Program-made: the position numbers and the translations under genes
Notes under the pieces: model-generated
The model's database searches: none
What the model saw: the letters and a program-made list of their open reading frames with translations, nothing else
What the model was told of the DNA's origin: nothing
Shown here: piece by piece, positions 29,676 to 37,649 of the stretch
Layout of the letters: the number at the start of each line of letters is the position of its first letter
How positions within the stretch are numbered: position 1 is the first letter of the stretch
Assembly (NCBI GenBank): GCA_022781505.1
Contig: JALETK010000176.1
Span: 1 to 37,649 of the forward strand
Reading direction: 5' to 3'
Origin: Clostridiales bacterium
GTDB lineage: Bacteria > Bacillota > Clostridia > Oscillospirales > Oscillospiraceae
Length of the DNA: 37,649 nucleotides

Positions 29676-30446
29676 ATGAAACGATGGATTGCAGCCCTGC
29701 TGTGCCTGTGCTGCCTGGCCGCTCTGCTGGGCTGTGGAAAAAAGGAAAACAGGGTTCCGGAGCTGGAGGCCGCCCGGGAATCCGGACAGCTGAAAATCGG
29801 TGTGACCGAGTGCCCGCCCTTCTGCCGGAAGGAGGCGGACGGGAGCTGGAGCGGCTTTGATGTGGAGCTGGCCCGGCTGGTGTGCCGGGAGCTGGAGCTG
29901 GAGCCCGTCTTTGTGGAGCTCCCCTGGGATACCCGGGAGGAGGCCCTGGCAAGCGGCCAGGCGGACTGCCTTTGGAGCTGCCTCACCGCCCGGTCAGACC
30001 TGACCGGGACCATGGATTTCAGCCTCACTTATCTTGCCAGCCGGCCCGCCCTGGTGGTGAAAACCGGGGAGGGGATTTCCGCCCAGGGCGCTGTGGTTGC
30101 TGTGGAGGTGGGCTCCGCCGGGGAGAGCGCCGCGGCGGTGTGCCTTTCCGAAGCGGTGACCTATCCCGTGGCCAGCCAGCTTGAGGCGCTGGAGGCCGTC
30201 CTGGCGGGGAAGGTCGAGGGGGCCGTGGTGGATTACCTGGTGGCGAGGGCAGCTGCGGATGAGAATCCGCTTCTGACCGTGGCGGAAAACCAGAGCCTCG
30301 GCACGGAGGAACTGGCCGTAGGCCTGCGGAAAAACAGCGACCTGACCCCTGCGGTAAATCAGGTTCTGGAGAACCTCCAGGCCGACGGCACCCTCGCCGC
30401 CCTGGCGGAGCAATACGGCCTGACGGACAGCCTGATTGTGGGCTGA
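29676..30446 (+). CDS. Amino-acid-type ABC solute-binding lipoprotein (SBP family 3)
   Basis: A 256-residue lipoprotein. The signal peptide ends in a lipobox (LAALLGC) with the lipidated Cys20. The mature part shows the family-3 pattern: LKIGVTECPPFCRKEADGSWSGFDVELARLVCRELELEPVFVELPWDTREEALASGQADCLWSCLTARSDLTGTMDFSLTYLASRPALVV. Such proteins capture polar amino acids for import. No permease or ATPase gene accompanies it, and it has its own promoter, so it either serves a transporter encoded elsewhere or acts as a sensor. The extra cysteines in the binding lobes are unusual for the family but uninterpreted. Confidence 0.9.
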   Translation: MKRWIAALLCLCCLAALLGCGKKENRVPELEAARESGQLKIGVTECPPFCRKEADGSWSGFDVELARLVCRELELEPVFVELPWDTREEALASGQADCLWSCLTARSDLTGTMDFSLTYLASRPALVVKTGEGISAQGAVVAVEVGSAGESAAAVCLSEAVTYPVASQLEALEAVLAGKVEGAVVDYLVARAAADENPLLTVAENQSLGTEELAVGLRKNSDLTPAVNQVLENLQADGTLAALAEQYGLTDSLIVG

Positions 30447-30492
30447 CCTGAATCGGGGCAATTCTTAAAAAAACTTATTTTTTTCCAAATCC

Positions 30493-30520
30493 TTGAAATC
30501 TGAGTGGGATAGTTTATAAT
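30493..30520 (+). promoter_or_regulatory. Sigma-A promoter for the LtaS-like gene
   Basis: TTGAAA (30493-30498), 16-bp spacer, TATAAT (30515-30520). It lies about 50 bases before the GTG start. Confidence 0.75.
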
Positions 30521-30572
30521 AGACGGTATCAATTTGCCATTGGGGCTGAGACCCCGGGCGGGAGGGAAAAAC

Positions 30573-33080
30573 GTGAACGAGTTTGAAAACCTGGAAAACG
30601 CACCCGGCGCAAGCGCAAAGCAGGAGTGGGAGCGGATTCTGGATGAGGCCATGAGCCGGGCGGACGCCCCGGCCGGGCCTGTCGTTGATAACCGGGAGCC
30701 GGAGGATCTGGACCCGGAGCTGTGGGATATTCAGTCTCTTCTCGGGCAGGAGCCTGAGGCATCTTCGGAGCCTGCCGGGCCGCAGGAGGATACGCCGAAG
30801 CCGGTCTGGGAGGAAGAGGAGGACCCCCTGGAGCAGCTGGTTTCTCCGGTGAAAGAAAGGAAGCGGCGGAAGCCGGAGGAGGACCCCCTGGAGCGGCTGG
30901 TCTCTCCCAAGGCAAACCGGCAGCGGCAGCAAAGCAGCTCCCGGCAGCAGGCCGGCACCCGGCATGTCCCGCAGCCCGGGCAGCAGACAGCCCCGAAGAG
31001 GGGCAGGGAGACTGGGAAGAAGGGGGAGAACCCCCGTCTGCGGAAGTTCCGGAAAAACCGGCTGTGGCTCCTGGCCTACCTGTGGCTGACCCTGGAGTTC
31101 TCCGAAATCCTGGTTCGCGCCACCACCGCCACCGACCTGTTCTGGAAGTCCGGCCTGTGGCTGGGGATGCTGTTTGCCCTGACCCCGGCTCTGCTGGTGT
31201 TTATCCTGGCTACGTCCTTCCGTCCCCTGGCCAACCGGATCATTGTGACCATATATACGGCGGTGATCTTTCTCCTGTACGCCTCCCAGCTGGTGTATTA
31301 TAAGGTGTTCAAGGAGTTTTACACCGTTATGTCCATGGGCAATGCAGGCCAGGGCTTCGGATTTATGAGCACCATCCTCCTCACCATCGGAAAGAACATT
31401 CTGCTCCTTCTGCTGCTGGCGGCTCCCCTGGTGTTTATCATCGGCTTAGGCAAGCGCTTTTTCAGCTTCAAGGGTGGCGCAGGCTGGAAGAGCAGCCTTT
31501 TAATGCTGGTGGTGCTGGCCCTTTACCACACCCTCACGGTGGTCACCCTTCCTCTGTGGGGCACCGGAAGCATGAGCGCCTACGACATGTACCATCACAG
31601 CTATAATATTAAGGAGTCCTCAGGTGCGCTGGGCCTTATGACCTCCTTCCGCCTGGACTTCAAATGGCAGATCTTCGGCCGGCCGTCGGCCGGAAGCCTG
31701 GATCTGAACTTCGGCGGACCGGAGCAGACCACGCCTCCGGACACCGGCAGCTCCGAGGCCACGGGAGAGCCCTCCGAAGGCGCTTCCACCGAGAGCACTA
31801 CGGCGCCCACGGAGCCGGAGCCCGCCTACAACGTGACGGAGATCGACTTCGATGCCCTCATTGCCGGAGAGGGGGATGCGGACATCCGCCAGATGCATCA
31901 GTACTTTGCCAGCCAGACGCCCACCCTGAAGAATGACAAGACCGGCATGTTTGAGGGCTGCAACCTGATTCTCATCACCGCCGAGAGCTTCTCTCACCTG
32001 GCCATCGACCCGGAGCTGACCCCCACTCTCTATAAGATGCAGACCGAGGGCTTCAACTTCACCAATTTCTACACGCCCATATTTGGCGTTTCCACCTCCG
32101 ACGGCGAATATGTGGCCATGACCGGCACCCTGCCCAAGGCCGGTGTGTGGAGCTTCTACCGCACGGGAGAGCAGAAAAACTACATGCCCCTCACCATGGT
32201 TCACCAGCTGAAGGAGCTGGGCTACTGCGCCTATGCCTACCACAACCATGACTACGGTTATTATGACCGTGACCTGTCCCATCCCAACCTGGGCTACATC
32301 TATGAGGGCATGGGCAACGGCATGGAGGAGGGCGTCACGGAGCAGTGGCCGGAGTCCGATGTGGAGATGATTGACTTCACCACCCCGGATTACATCAATT
32401 CCCAGCCCTTCCACGCCTATTACATGACCGTCTCCGGCCACAGAGAGTATAACTTCGCCGGCGGCAACAAAATGAGCACCAAAAACTATGACCTGGTGAA
32501 GGATCTTCCCTACAGCGAGACCGTCCAGGCCTACCTTGCCACCCAGATCGAGCTGGACCGGGCCATGGAGCTGCTGCTGCAGCGCCTGGAGGAGGCCGGG
32601 GTGGCGGAGAACACGGTGATTGTGATTTCCGCCGACCACTATCCCTACGGCCTGACCCTGGAGGAGCAGAGCGAGCTGGCGGGCCACCCGGTGGACGAAT
32701 ACTTTGAGCAGTACCGGAACGCCTGCATCATTTACAAGAAGGGCATGACCCCTGAGACCGTGGATTGGCCCTGCTCCTCTCTGGATTTGCTGCCCACCCT
32801 GTGCAACCTCTTCGGCCTGGACTTTGACTCCCGGCTGTACATCGGCCACGACATGTTCTCCGGCGCCGAGCCCCTGATTATCTTCAACAACCGGAGCTGG
32901 CTCACGGATAAGGCCAGCTACAACTCCGTCACCGGCGAGTTCAAGACCTTCACGGATGAGACCCTCCCGGAGAATTACGAGGACAGCATCGACAGCATCG
33001 TGTACAATAAGTTTACCGTCTCCGCCAAGATTCTGGATGAGGACTACTGGAGAATCCTCTTCCGCCCGGAGGAGAGCTGA
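30573..33080 (+). CDS. LtaS-like membrane sulfatase-fold phosphoglycerol transferase
   Basis: An 835-residue enzyme of the lipoteichoic-acid-synthase family. Residues 1-150 are a charged, disordered cytoplasmic tail with two 20-residue repeats (EEDPLEQLVSP, EEDPLERLVSP). Residues about 163-343 hold the five membrane helices. A Ser/Thr/Pro/Glu linker (about 385-420) leads to the extracellular catalytic domain: metal ligand Glu471 in LITAESF, nucleophile Thr508 in GVSTSDGEY, and Asp688-His689 in SADHYPYG. It would transfer glycerol phosphate from phosphatidylglycerol or a similar substrate to a surface glycolipid or polymer. GTG 30573 is preferred over the upstream in-frame start because GGGAGGG lies six bases before it. 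Followed by a terminator. Confidence 0.9.
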   Translation: MNEFENLENAPGASAKQEWERILDEAMSRADAPAGPVVDNREPEDLDPELWDIQSLLGQEPEASSEPAGPQEDTPKPVWEEEEDPLEQLVSPVKERKRRKPEEDPLERLVSPKANRQRQQSSSRQQAGTRHVPQPGQQTAPKRGRETGKKGENPRLRKFRKNRLWLLAYLWLTLEFSEILVRATTATDLFWKSGLWLGMLFALTPALLVFILATSFRPLANRIIVTIYTAVIFLLYASQLVYYKVFKEFYTVMSMGNAGQGFGFMSTILLTIGKNILLLLLLAAPLVFIIGLGKRFFSFKGGAGWKSSLLMLVVLALYHTLTVVTLPLWGTGSMSAYDMYHHSYNIKESSGALGLMTSFRLDFKWQIFGRPSAGSLDLNFGGPEQTTPPDTGSSEATGEPSEGASTESTTAPTEPEPAYNVTEIDFDALIAGEGDADIRQMHQYFASQTPTLKNDKTGMFEGCNLILITAESFSHLAIDPELTPTLYKMQTEGFNFTNFYTPIFGVSTSDGEYVAMTGTLPKAGVWSFYRTGEQKNYMPLTMVHQLKELGYCAYAYHNHDYGYYDRDLSHPNLGYIYEGMGNGMEEGVTEQWPESDVEMIDFTTPDYINSQPFHAYYMTVSGHREYNFAGGNKMSTKNYDLVKDLPYSETVQAYLATQIELDRAMELLLQRLEEAGVAENTVIVISADHYPYGLTLEEQSELAGHPVDEYFEQYRNACIIYKKGMTPETVDWPCSSLDLLPTLCNLFGLDFDSRLYIGHDMFSGAEPLIIFNNRSWLTDKASYNSVTGEFKTFTDETLPENYEDSIDSIVYNKFTVSAKILDEDYWRILFRPEES

Positions 33081-33082
33081 CA

Positions 33083-33116
33083 AAACCGGGAGACCGCCCA
33101 GGCGGCCTCCCGGTTT
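33083..33116 (+). terminator. Terminator hairpin of the LtaS-like gene
   Basis: AAACCGGGAG (33083-33092) and CTCCCGGTTT (33107-33116) form a perfect 10-bp stem with additional inner pairing, two bases after the stop codon. The U-run is inside the stem. Confidence 0.75.
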
Positions 33117-33163
33117 CATGTGGGTTCAACCGGCCATGAGACAAAACTTCACAAACGATTCAT

Positions 33164-33192
33164 TTGCATAACCAAAGCGGATATGATATAGT
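33164..33192 (+). promoter_or_regulatory. Sigma-A promoter for murB
   Basis: TTGCAT (33164-33169), 17-bp spacer, TATAGT (33187-33192). The ATG is 28 bases downstream behind GGAGG. Confidence 0.75.
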
Positions 33193-33220
33193 AAGAATAT
33201 TCAAACACCCGGAGGCGTTT

Positions 33221-34132
33221 ATGAAGGAAATGACACAGCTGCAGCAAGAGATTCGGGCCGCCTTTCCACAGGCGGAGCTTCGGTTTGAGGAGAGCCTGGC
33301 CCGGCACACGTCCTTTAAGATCGGCGGCCCCGCCGAGGTGATGGCCTTTCCCCGCAGGGTGGAGGAGCTGTCGGAGATGCTGGCCTGGGCAAGGGCCCGG
33401 GGCATTTCTCCCCGGATTCTGGGCGCGGGCACCAATGTGCTGGCTCCTGACCAGGGGGTTCGGGGCCTGATTCTGTGTACAAAGGGGTGCCTCAACGGCA
33501 TGGAGCGGATTTCGGACCGGGAGATCCGGGTGCAGTCCGGGGTTACCATGGCCCGGGCGGCGGTTTTCGCTGCGGAGCTGGGCCTCAGCGGCCTGGAGTT
33601 TGCCCACGGCATTCCCGGCACCGTGGGAGGCGGTCTCTATATGAACGCCGGGGCCTACGGAGGGGAAATCCGTCAGGTGGCGGTGCGCACGGAATATCTG
33701 GATATGACAGGGGCGCTCCACTGCCTGGAGGGGGAGGCCCAGGACTTCTCCTACCGGCACAGCGCCTTTACGGGAAAGCCCTGGGTGATTGTCTCTGGCA
33801 CCTTCCGCCTGGAGCCGGCCCCGGAGGAGACCATCCGGGCCAGAATGCAGGAGCTGATGGCCAAGCGAAAGGCCTCCCAGCCTCTGGAGCTGCCCTCCGC
33901 CGGCTCCACCTTCAAGCGCCCCGTGGGGGGCTACGCCGCCGCCCTCATTGACCAGGCGGGCCTCAAGGGCTGCCGGGTGGGCGGCGCCGCCGTGTCGGAA
34001 AAGCACGCCGGATTTGTGGTGAACCTGGGCGGCGCCACCCAGGAGGATGTGCTGGCCCTGATTGCCCACATCCAGGAAAAAGTAAAGGAAACCAGCGGCA
34101 TCACCCTGGAGCCGGAGGTCATCCGCCTGTAG
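33221..34132 (+). CDS. murB: UDP-N-acetylenolpyruvoylglucosamine reductase
   Basis: The FAD-dependent reductase that makes UDP-N-acetylmuramate, the second committed step of peptidoglycan precursor synthesis. It has 303 residues. Landmarks: HTSFKIGGPAEV (about 29-40), the FAD-binding LGAGTNVLAPDQG, EFAHGIPGTVGGGLYMNAGAYGGEI, catalytic Arg179 in FSYRHSAF, and the proton-donor Ser region PSAGSTFKRP. The ATG at 33221 follows GGAGG; the longer frame to 33164 overlaps the promoter. In many Clostridia murB is followed by rapZ, glmR(yvcK) and whiA; here a repeat element and whiA follow directly. Confidence 0.96.
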   Translation: MKEMTQLQQEIRAAFPQAELRFEESLARHTSFKIGGPAEVMAFPRRVEELSEMLAWARARGISPRILGAGTNVLAPDQGVRGLILCTKGCLNGMERISDREIRVQSGVTMARAAVFAAELGLSGLEFAHGIPGTVGGGLYMNAGAYGGEIRQVAVRTEYLDMTGALHCLEGEAQDFSYRHSAFTGKPWVIVSGTFRLEPAPEETIRARMQELMAKRKASQPLELPSAGSTFKRPVGGYAAALIDQAGLKGCRVGGAAVSEKHAGFVVNLGGATQEDVLALIAHIQEKVKETSGITLEPEVIRL

Positions 34133-34172
34133 AACCAACGGATTGCCAGGCCCGGATAGACGAAAAGCGCAT

Positions 34173-34262
34173 TTGTCATCCTGAGGCAAAGCCGAAGGAT
34201 CTCGGCCACCTGTGCCGGAACCCTCCAAGCGCGGAATCCTTCGTTTTGGCTCAGGATGACAA
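34173..34262. repeat. Dispersed inverted-repeat element, copy 2
   Basis: TTGTCATCCTGAG (34173-34185) and CTCAGGATGACAA (34250-34262) are perfect inverted ends. Inside, GCCGAAGGATCT and GGAATCCTTCG are partly complementary. It is the same family as 17641-17745 but 15 bp shorter, with a divergent centre. It sits between murB and whiA. Confidence 0.8.
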
Positions 34263-34319
34263 GCCGGGAGTGCCGCGGTTCTTTCATGCTGACGGGAAAA
34301 CAGAGAAAGGAGGAGGGAC

Positions 34320-35219
34320 ATGTCCTTTTCCTCAAATGTAAAAGCGGAGATCTGCCGGGCCTTCCCCGGCAAAACCTGCTGTGCCCGGGCGGAGTGCTTC
34401 GGCATTCTCCTGTACTGCAATACCTTCACCGGGGACTGCATCCGCATCGTCACCGAGAGCCGGGATCTGGGGGCCATGCTCCCCCGGCTGTTCAAAAAGG
34501 CCTTCGGCTTCGGCTTCGACGAGCTGCCGGAGGGGGACGGAGGCAAGCAGAGCTTTGTTATCACCGGCACGGAGAAGCTCCAGGCCATCCTGCATACATA
34601 CGGCTTCAGCCGGGAGGACACCGTGGCTCTCCATGTGAACCTGGGGGTTCTGGAGGAGGAGTGCTGCAAGACGGCCTTTCTCCGGGGAGCCTTCCTGGCA
34701 GGGGGCTCCGTGACCAATCCCGCCAAGGGCTACCACCTGGAGCTCACCACCTCCCACAGCTTCGTGTGCCGGGAGACCTACCCCCTCATTCAGGAGCTGC
34801 TGGGGGTCTACCCCAAGCGGACGGTGCGGGGGGGCAGCAGCGTGCTGTATTTCAAGCAGAGCAACTCCATCGAGGACTTTCTCACCCTCCTGGGGGCCCC
34901 TGTGGCTGCCATGGAGATTATGGAGGCCAAGGTGGAGAAGGAACTGAACAACAAGGTCAACCGCCGCTGCAATTGCGATGACGCCAACACCTCCAAGGTG
35001 GTGGACGCAGCCCAGGAGCAGCTGGCGGCCATTCGCCGTCTGGAGGACAGCGGCCGGCTGGAGTCCCTGCCCCAAAAGCTCCTCCAGGCAGCCAGGGCCC
35101 GGCAGGAGAATCCGGAGTCCAGCCTCACGGAGCTGGCGGGCCTGATGGAGCCGCCCATTACAAAATCCTCCATGAGCCACCGTCTCCGGCGGCTGGTGGA
35201 GCTGTCGGAGGAGGGATGA
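34320..35219 (+). CDS. whiA: DNA-binding protein WhiA
   Basis: A 299-residue WhiA protein: an N-terminal degenerate LAGLIDADG homing-endonuclease-like fold (KTAFLRGAFLAGGSVTNPAKGYHLELTT) joined to a C-terminal helix-turn-helix (SSLTELAGLMEPPITKSSMSHRLRRLVEL). In Streptomyces WhiA controls sporulation septation; in Firmicutes it affects cell division and chromosome organisation. The segment RRCNCDDANTSKVVDAAQEQLAAI is diagnostic. A strong AAAGGAGGAG precedes the ATG. dnaE starts 3 bp after its stop, so the two are co-transcribed. Confidence 0.96.
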   Translation: MSFSSNVKAEICRAFPGKTCCARAECFGILLYCNTFTGDCIRIVTESRDLGAMLPRLFKKAFGFGFDELPEGDGGKQSFVITGTEKLQAILHTYGFSREDTVALHVNLGVLEEECCKTAFLRGAFLAGGSVTNPAKGYHLELTTSHSFVCRETYPLIQELLGVYPKRTVRGGSSVLYFKQSNSIEDFLTLLGAPVAAMEIMEAKVEKELNNKVNRRCNCDDANTSKVVDAAQEQLAAIRRLEDSGRLESLPQKLLQAARARQENPESSLTELAGLMEPPITKSSMSHRLRRLVELSEEG

Positions 35220-35222
35220 ACC

Positions 35223-37649
35223 ATGGGCTTTGTCCATTTGCACATCCACACGGAGTACAGCCTCCTGGACGGCGCCTGCCGCATCGGCAGCCTCATGAAC
35301 CGGGTGAAGGAGCTGGGCCAGGAGGCCGTGGCCATTACGGATCATGGGGTCATGTACGGCGTCATCGATTTCTATAAGGCGGCCAAGGCCGCCGGGGTAA
35401 AGCCCATCATCGGCTGCGAGGTCTATGTGGCCCCCCGAACCATGGCCGACCGGGTTCACGGCATTGACAATGAGTCCTATCACCTGGTGCTGCTGTGCAA
35501 GGACATGGAGGGCTATGCCAACCTGTCCACCCTGGTGTCCGAGGGCTTTCTCCACGGCTTTTACGGAAAGCCCCGGATTGACCTGAACCTTCTGCGGCAG
35601 CATTCCCAGGGCCTCATCGCCCTGTCCGCCTGCCTGGCAGGGGCCATTCCTCAGCGGCTCATGGGCGAGGACTATGAGGGAGCCAAGGCCTACGCCCTGG
35701 ATTTGGCGGAGATCTTCGGCCCGGGGAACTTTTACCTGGAGCTTCAGGACCATGGCATCCCCGCCCAGAAGCGGGTGAACCAGGGGATTTACCGCCTGGC
35801 CCGGGAGACGGGGCTTCCCATGGTGGTGACCAACGACGCCCACTATCTGAGAAAAGAGGACGCCAAGACTCAGGATGTGCTTTTGTGCGTCCAGACCGCC
35901 AAAACCGTGGACGACCCCAACCGGATGCGGTTTGAGACGGAGGAGTTTTACGTCAAAAGCGAGGAGGAGCTCCGCAGCCTGTTCCCCGGGGTGGAGGAGG
36001 CCTTTGAGAACACCGTGGACATCGCCCGGCGGTGCAACGTGGAGTTCGTCTTCAATCAGTATAAGCTGCCCTCCTTCCCGGTGCCGGAGGGCTTTACGGA
36101 CGAGGCCTATTTCCGGAAGCTCTGCGAGGAGGGCTTCCGGGAGCGGTATTCCAATCCCCCGGAGAGCTACCGCCAGCGGCTGGAGTATGAGATCGGCGTC
36201 ATCAGCAAGATGGGGTATGTGAATTATTACCTCATCGTCTGGGACTTTATCCGTTATGCCAAGGAGAACGGCATCCCCGTGGGCCCCGGCAGAGGCTCCG
36301 GCGCGGCCTCCATCGCGGCCTACTGTATGCACATCACGGAAGTGGATCCCATGAAGTACAGCCTCATCTTCGAGCGGTTCCTGAATCCGGAGCGGGTCAG
36401 TATGCCCGATTTCGACACGGACTTCTGCCAGGAGCGCCGGGGCGAGGTGATCGAGTACGTTATGCGGAAGTATGGGGCCGACCATGTGGCTCAGATCGTC
36501 ACCTTCGGCACCATGGCCGCCCGGGGCGCCATCCGGGATGTGGGCCGGGCTCTGAATTTCAGCTACGCCGAGACCGACGTGGTGGCAAAGCTGGTTCCCA
36601 CCACCCTTCACATCACCCTGGAGGAGGCCCTCAAGACCTCCCCCCGGCTGAAGGAGCTGTATGACGGGGACGATCGGGTGAAAAACCTCATTGACACGGC
36701 CAAGGCCCTGGAGGGTATGCCCCGGAACACCTCCACCCACGCCGCCGGTGTGGTGATTACCAAGCTCCCTGTGGAGCACTATGTGCCCCTTTCCAAAAAT
36801 GACGACACCGTGGTGACCCAGTATCCCATGACCACCATCGAGGAGCTGGGCCTTTTGAAGATGGACTTTTTGGGCCTGCGGAACCTGACGGTAATTGCCG
36901 AGGCGGAGTCCATCATTCGCCGGACGGAGCCGGACTTCGCTATGAAGAACGTGCCCGATGACGACGGGGAGACCTACACCATGCTCTCCGAGGGAAAAAC
37001 CCAGGGCGTCTTCCAGATGGAATCCGCCGGTATGACCGGGGTGTGCGTCAGTATGCACCCGGCCTCCATTGAAGACTTGACGGCCATTGTGGCCCTCTAC
37101 CGCCCGGGCCCCATGGACTCCATTCCCAAATTCATCTCCAACAAGCTGAATCAGAGCCAGATCACCTATAAGACGCCTCTTCTGGAGCCCATCCTCCGAG
37201 TGACCTATGGCTGCATCGTCTATCAGGAGCAGGTCATTGAAATCTTCCGCTCTCTGGCAGGCTACTCTATGGGTCAGGCGGACAACATTCGCCGGGCCAT
37301 CTCCAAGAAGAAGACAAAGATCATTCTGGAGGACCGGAAGGTGTTTGTCTATGGAGACCAGGAGCGGAATATCCCCGGCGCTGTGGCCAAGGGAATCCCG
37401 GAGGAGGTTGCCCAGTCGGTTTACGATGAAATTGTGGACTTCGGCGATTACGCCTTCAACAAGGCTCACTCCGTCTGCTATGCGGTGGTGGCCTACCAGA
37501 CGGCCTACCTCAAGTGCCACTACCCCTGGCAGTATATGGCGGCCCTCATGACCTCCGTGCTGGACAGCGCCGACAAGATCGCCGATTATATCGCCGAGTG
37601 CAAGGAGCTGAACATCCCGGTGCTGCCCCCGGATTTGAACCGGTCCATG
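35223..37649 (+). CDS. dnaE: DNA polymerase III alpha subunit, 5' part (cut by the window end)
   Basis: The replicative polymerase DnaE. The 809 codons present cover the N-terminal PHP domain (HLHIHTEYSLLDG, with the HxH metal motif at residues 5-9, and AITDHGVMYG) and most of the polymerase palm and fingers, including GPGRGSGAASIAAY and catalytic Asp396 and Asp398 in MPDFDTDF. The frame is open to the last base, so the remaining polymerase region, the OB-fold and the tail lie outside the window. ATG 35223 begins three bases after the whiA stop; its ribosome site (GAGGAGGG) lies within the whiA 3' end. Confidence 0.97.
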   Translation, partial: MGFVHLHIHTEYSLLDGACRIGSLMNRVKELGQEAVAITDHGVMYGVIDFYKAAKAAGVKPIIGCEVYVAPRTMADRVHGIDNESYHLVLLCKDMEGYANLSTLVSEGFLHGFYGKPRIDLNLLRQHSQGLIALSACLAGAIPQRLMGEDYEGAKAYALDLAEIFGPGNFYLELQDHGIPAQKRVNQGIYRLARETGLPMVVTNDAHYLRKEDAKTQDVLLCVQTAKTVDDPNRMRFETEEFYVKSEEELRSLFPGVEEAFENTVDIARRCNVEFVFNQYKLPSFPVPEGFTDEAYFRKLCEEGFRERYSNPPESYRQRLEYEIGVISKMGYVNYYLIVWDFIRYAKENGIPVGPGRGSGAASIAAYCMHITEVDPMKYSLIFERFLNPERVSMPDFDTDFCQERRGEVIEYVMRKYGADHVAQIVTFGTMAARGAIRDVGRALNFSYAETDVVAKLVPTTLHITLEEALKTSPRLKELYDGDDRVKNLIDTAKALEGMPRNTSTHAAGVVITKLPVEHYVPLSKNDDTVVTQYPMTTIEELGLLKMDFLGLRNLTVIAEAESIIRRTEPDFAMKNVPDDDGETYTMLSEGKTQGVFQMESAGMTGVCVSMHPASIEDLTAIVALYRPGPMDSIPKFISNKLNQSQITYKTPLLEPILRVTYGCIVYQEQVIEIFRSLAGYSMGQADNIRRAISKKKTKIILEDRKVFVYGDQERNIPGAVAKGIPEEVAQSVYDEIVDFGDYAFNKAHSVCYAVVAYQTAYLKCHYPWQYMAALMTSVLDSADKIADYIAECKELNIPVLPPDLNRSM

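Noticed and set aside
34332-37520. A 1062-residue open frame antisense to whiA and dnaE
   Set aside because: Same cause: codon bias of whiA and dnaE leaves the opposite frame free of stops. Low-complexity His/Gly/Leu-rich product with no recognisable domain.

Overview
The window reads as chromosome of a GC-rich, anaerobic, spore-forming Clostridia member, most likely an Oscillospiraceae/Ruminococcaceae-type gut Firmicute. This is inferred from SpoIVA and WhiA, an oxygen-sensitive NrdG activase, BceRS-type sensing, an SLH-anchored surface, AAGGAGG Shine-Dalgarno sites and strong sigma-A promoters. No tRNA, rRNA, CRISPR array or prophage was found.

Layout. (a) 9-7121, minus strand: a BceAB-like ABC transporter, a DUF308 membrane protein, and two two-component systems in one tandem run (RR-HK-RR-HK). 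The transporter has its own promoter with two 10-bp direct repeats 21 bp apart. (b) 7310-8449: a winged-helix regulator transcribed divergently from the sensor operon. (c) 8592-17579: a surface locus with a multi-hairpin leader RNA, an SLH protein carrying a cohesin-like domain, and a 2552-residue subtilisin-family protease carrying a dockerin-like module. (d) 17641-19448: a dispersed repeat, a YugP-type zinc peptidase and a TIGR04255 protein. (e) 19480-22376: a tightly overlapping operon of PAP2 phosphatase, alpha/beta hydrolase, nrdG and dut. (f) 22400-23147: an orphan Phd/YefM antitoxin with a palindromic operator, ending in a hairpin, followed immediately by a decayed group II intron. (g) 23194-27437: trmO, and divergently a two-gene ABC exporter behind a BceR-like inverted repeat. 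(h) 27482-29515: a repeat element, spoIVA and a hairpin-rich terminator region. (i) 29593-33116: an orphan solute-binding lipoprotein and an LtaS-like sulfatase-fold enzyme. (j) 33164-37649: murB, a second copy of the dispersed repeat, whiA and the 5' part of dnaE.

The most interesting system is the pair at 8787-17511. The first protein should bind the wall through SLH repeats and display a cohesin-like domain. The second is a giant secreted protease with no visible SLH, sortase or transmembrane anchor, but with a two-loop dockerin-like insert. Together they look like a minimal cohesin-dockerin system that tethers a protease instead of a cellulase. The second theme is envelope-stress sensing: two kinase/regulator pairs, two ABC transporters and two different operator architectures suggest separable or cross-wired regulation. 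Three families of small inverted-repeat elements and a group II intron relic show past mobile-DNA activity in the intergenic regions.
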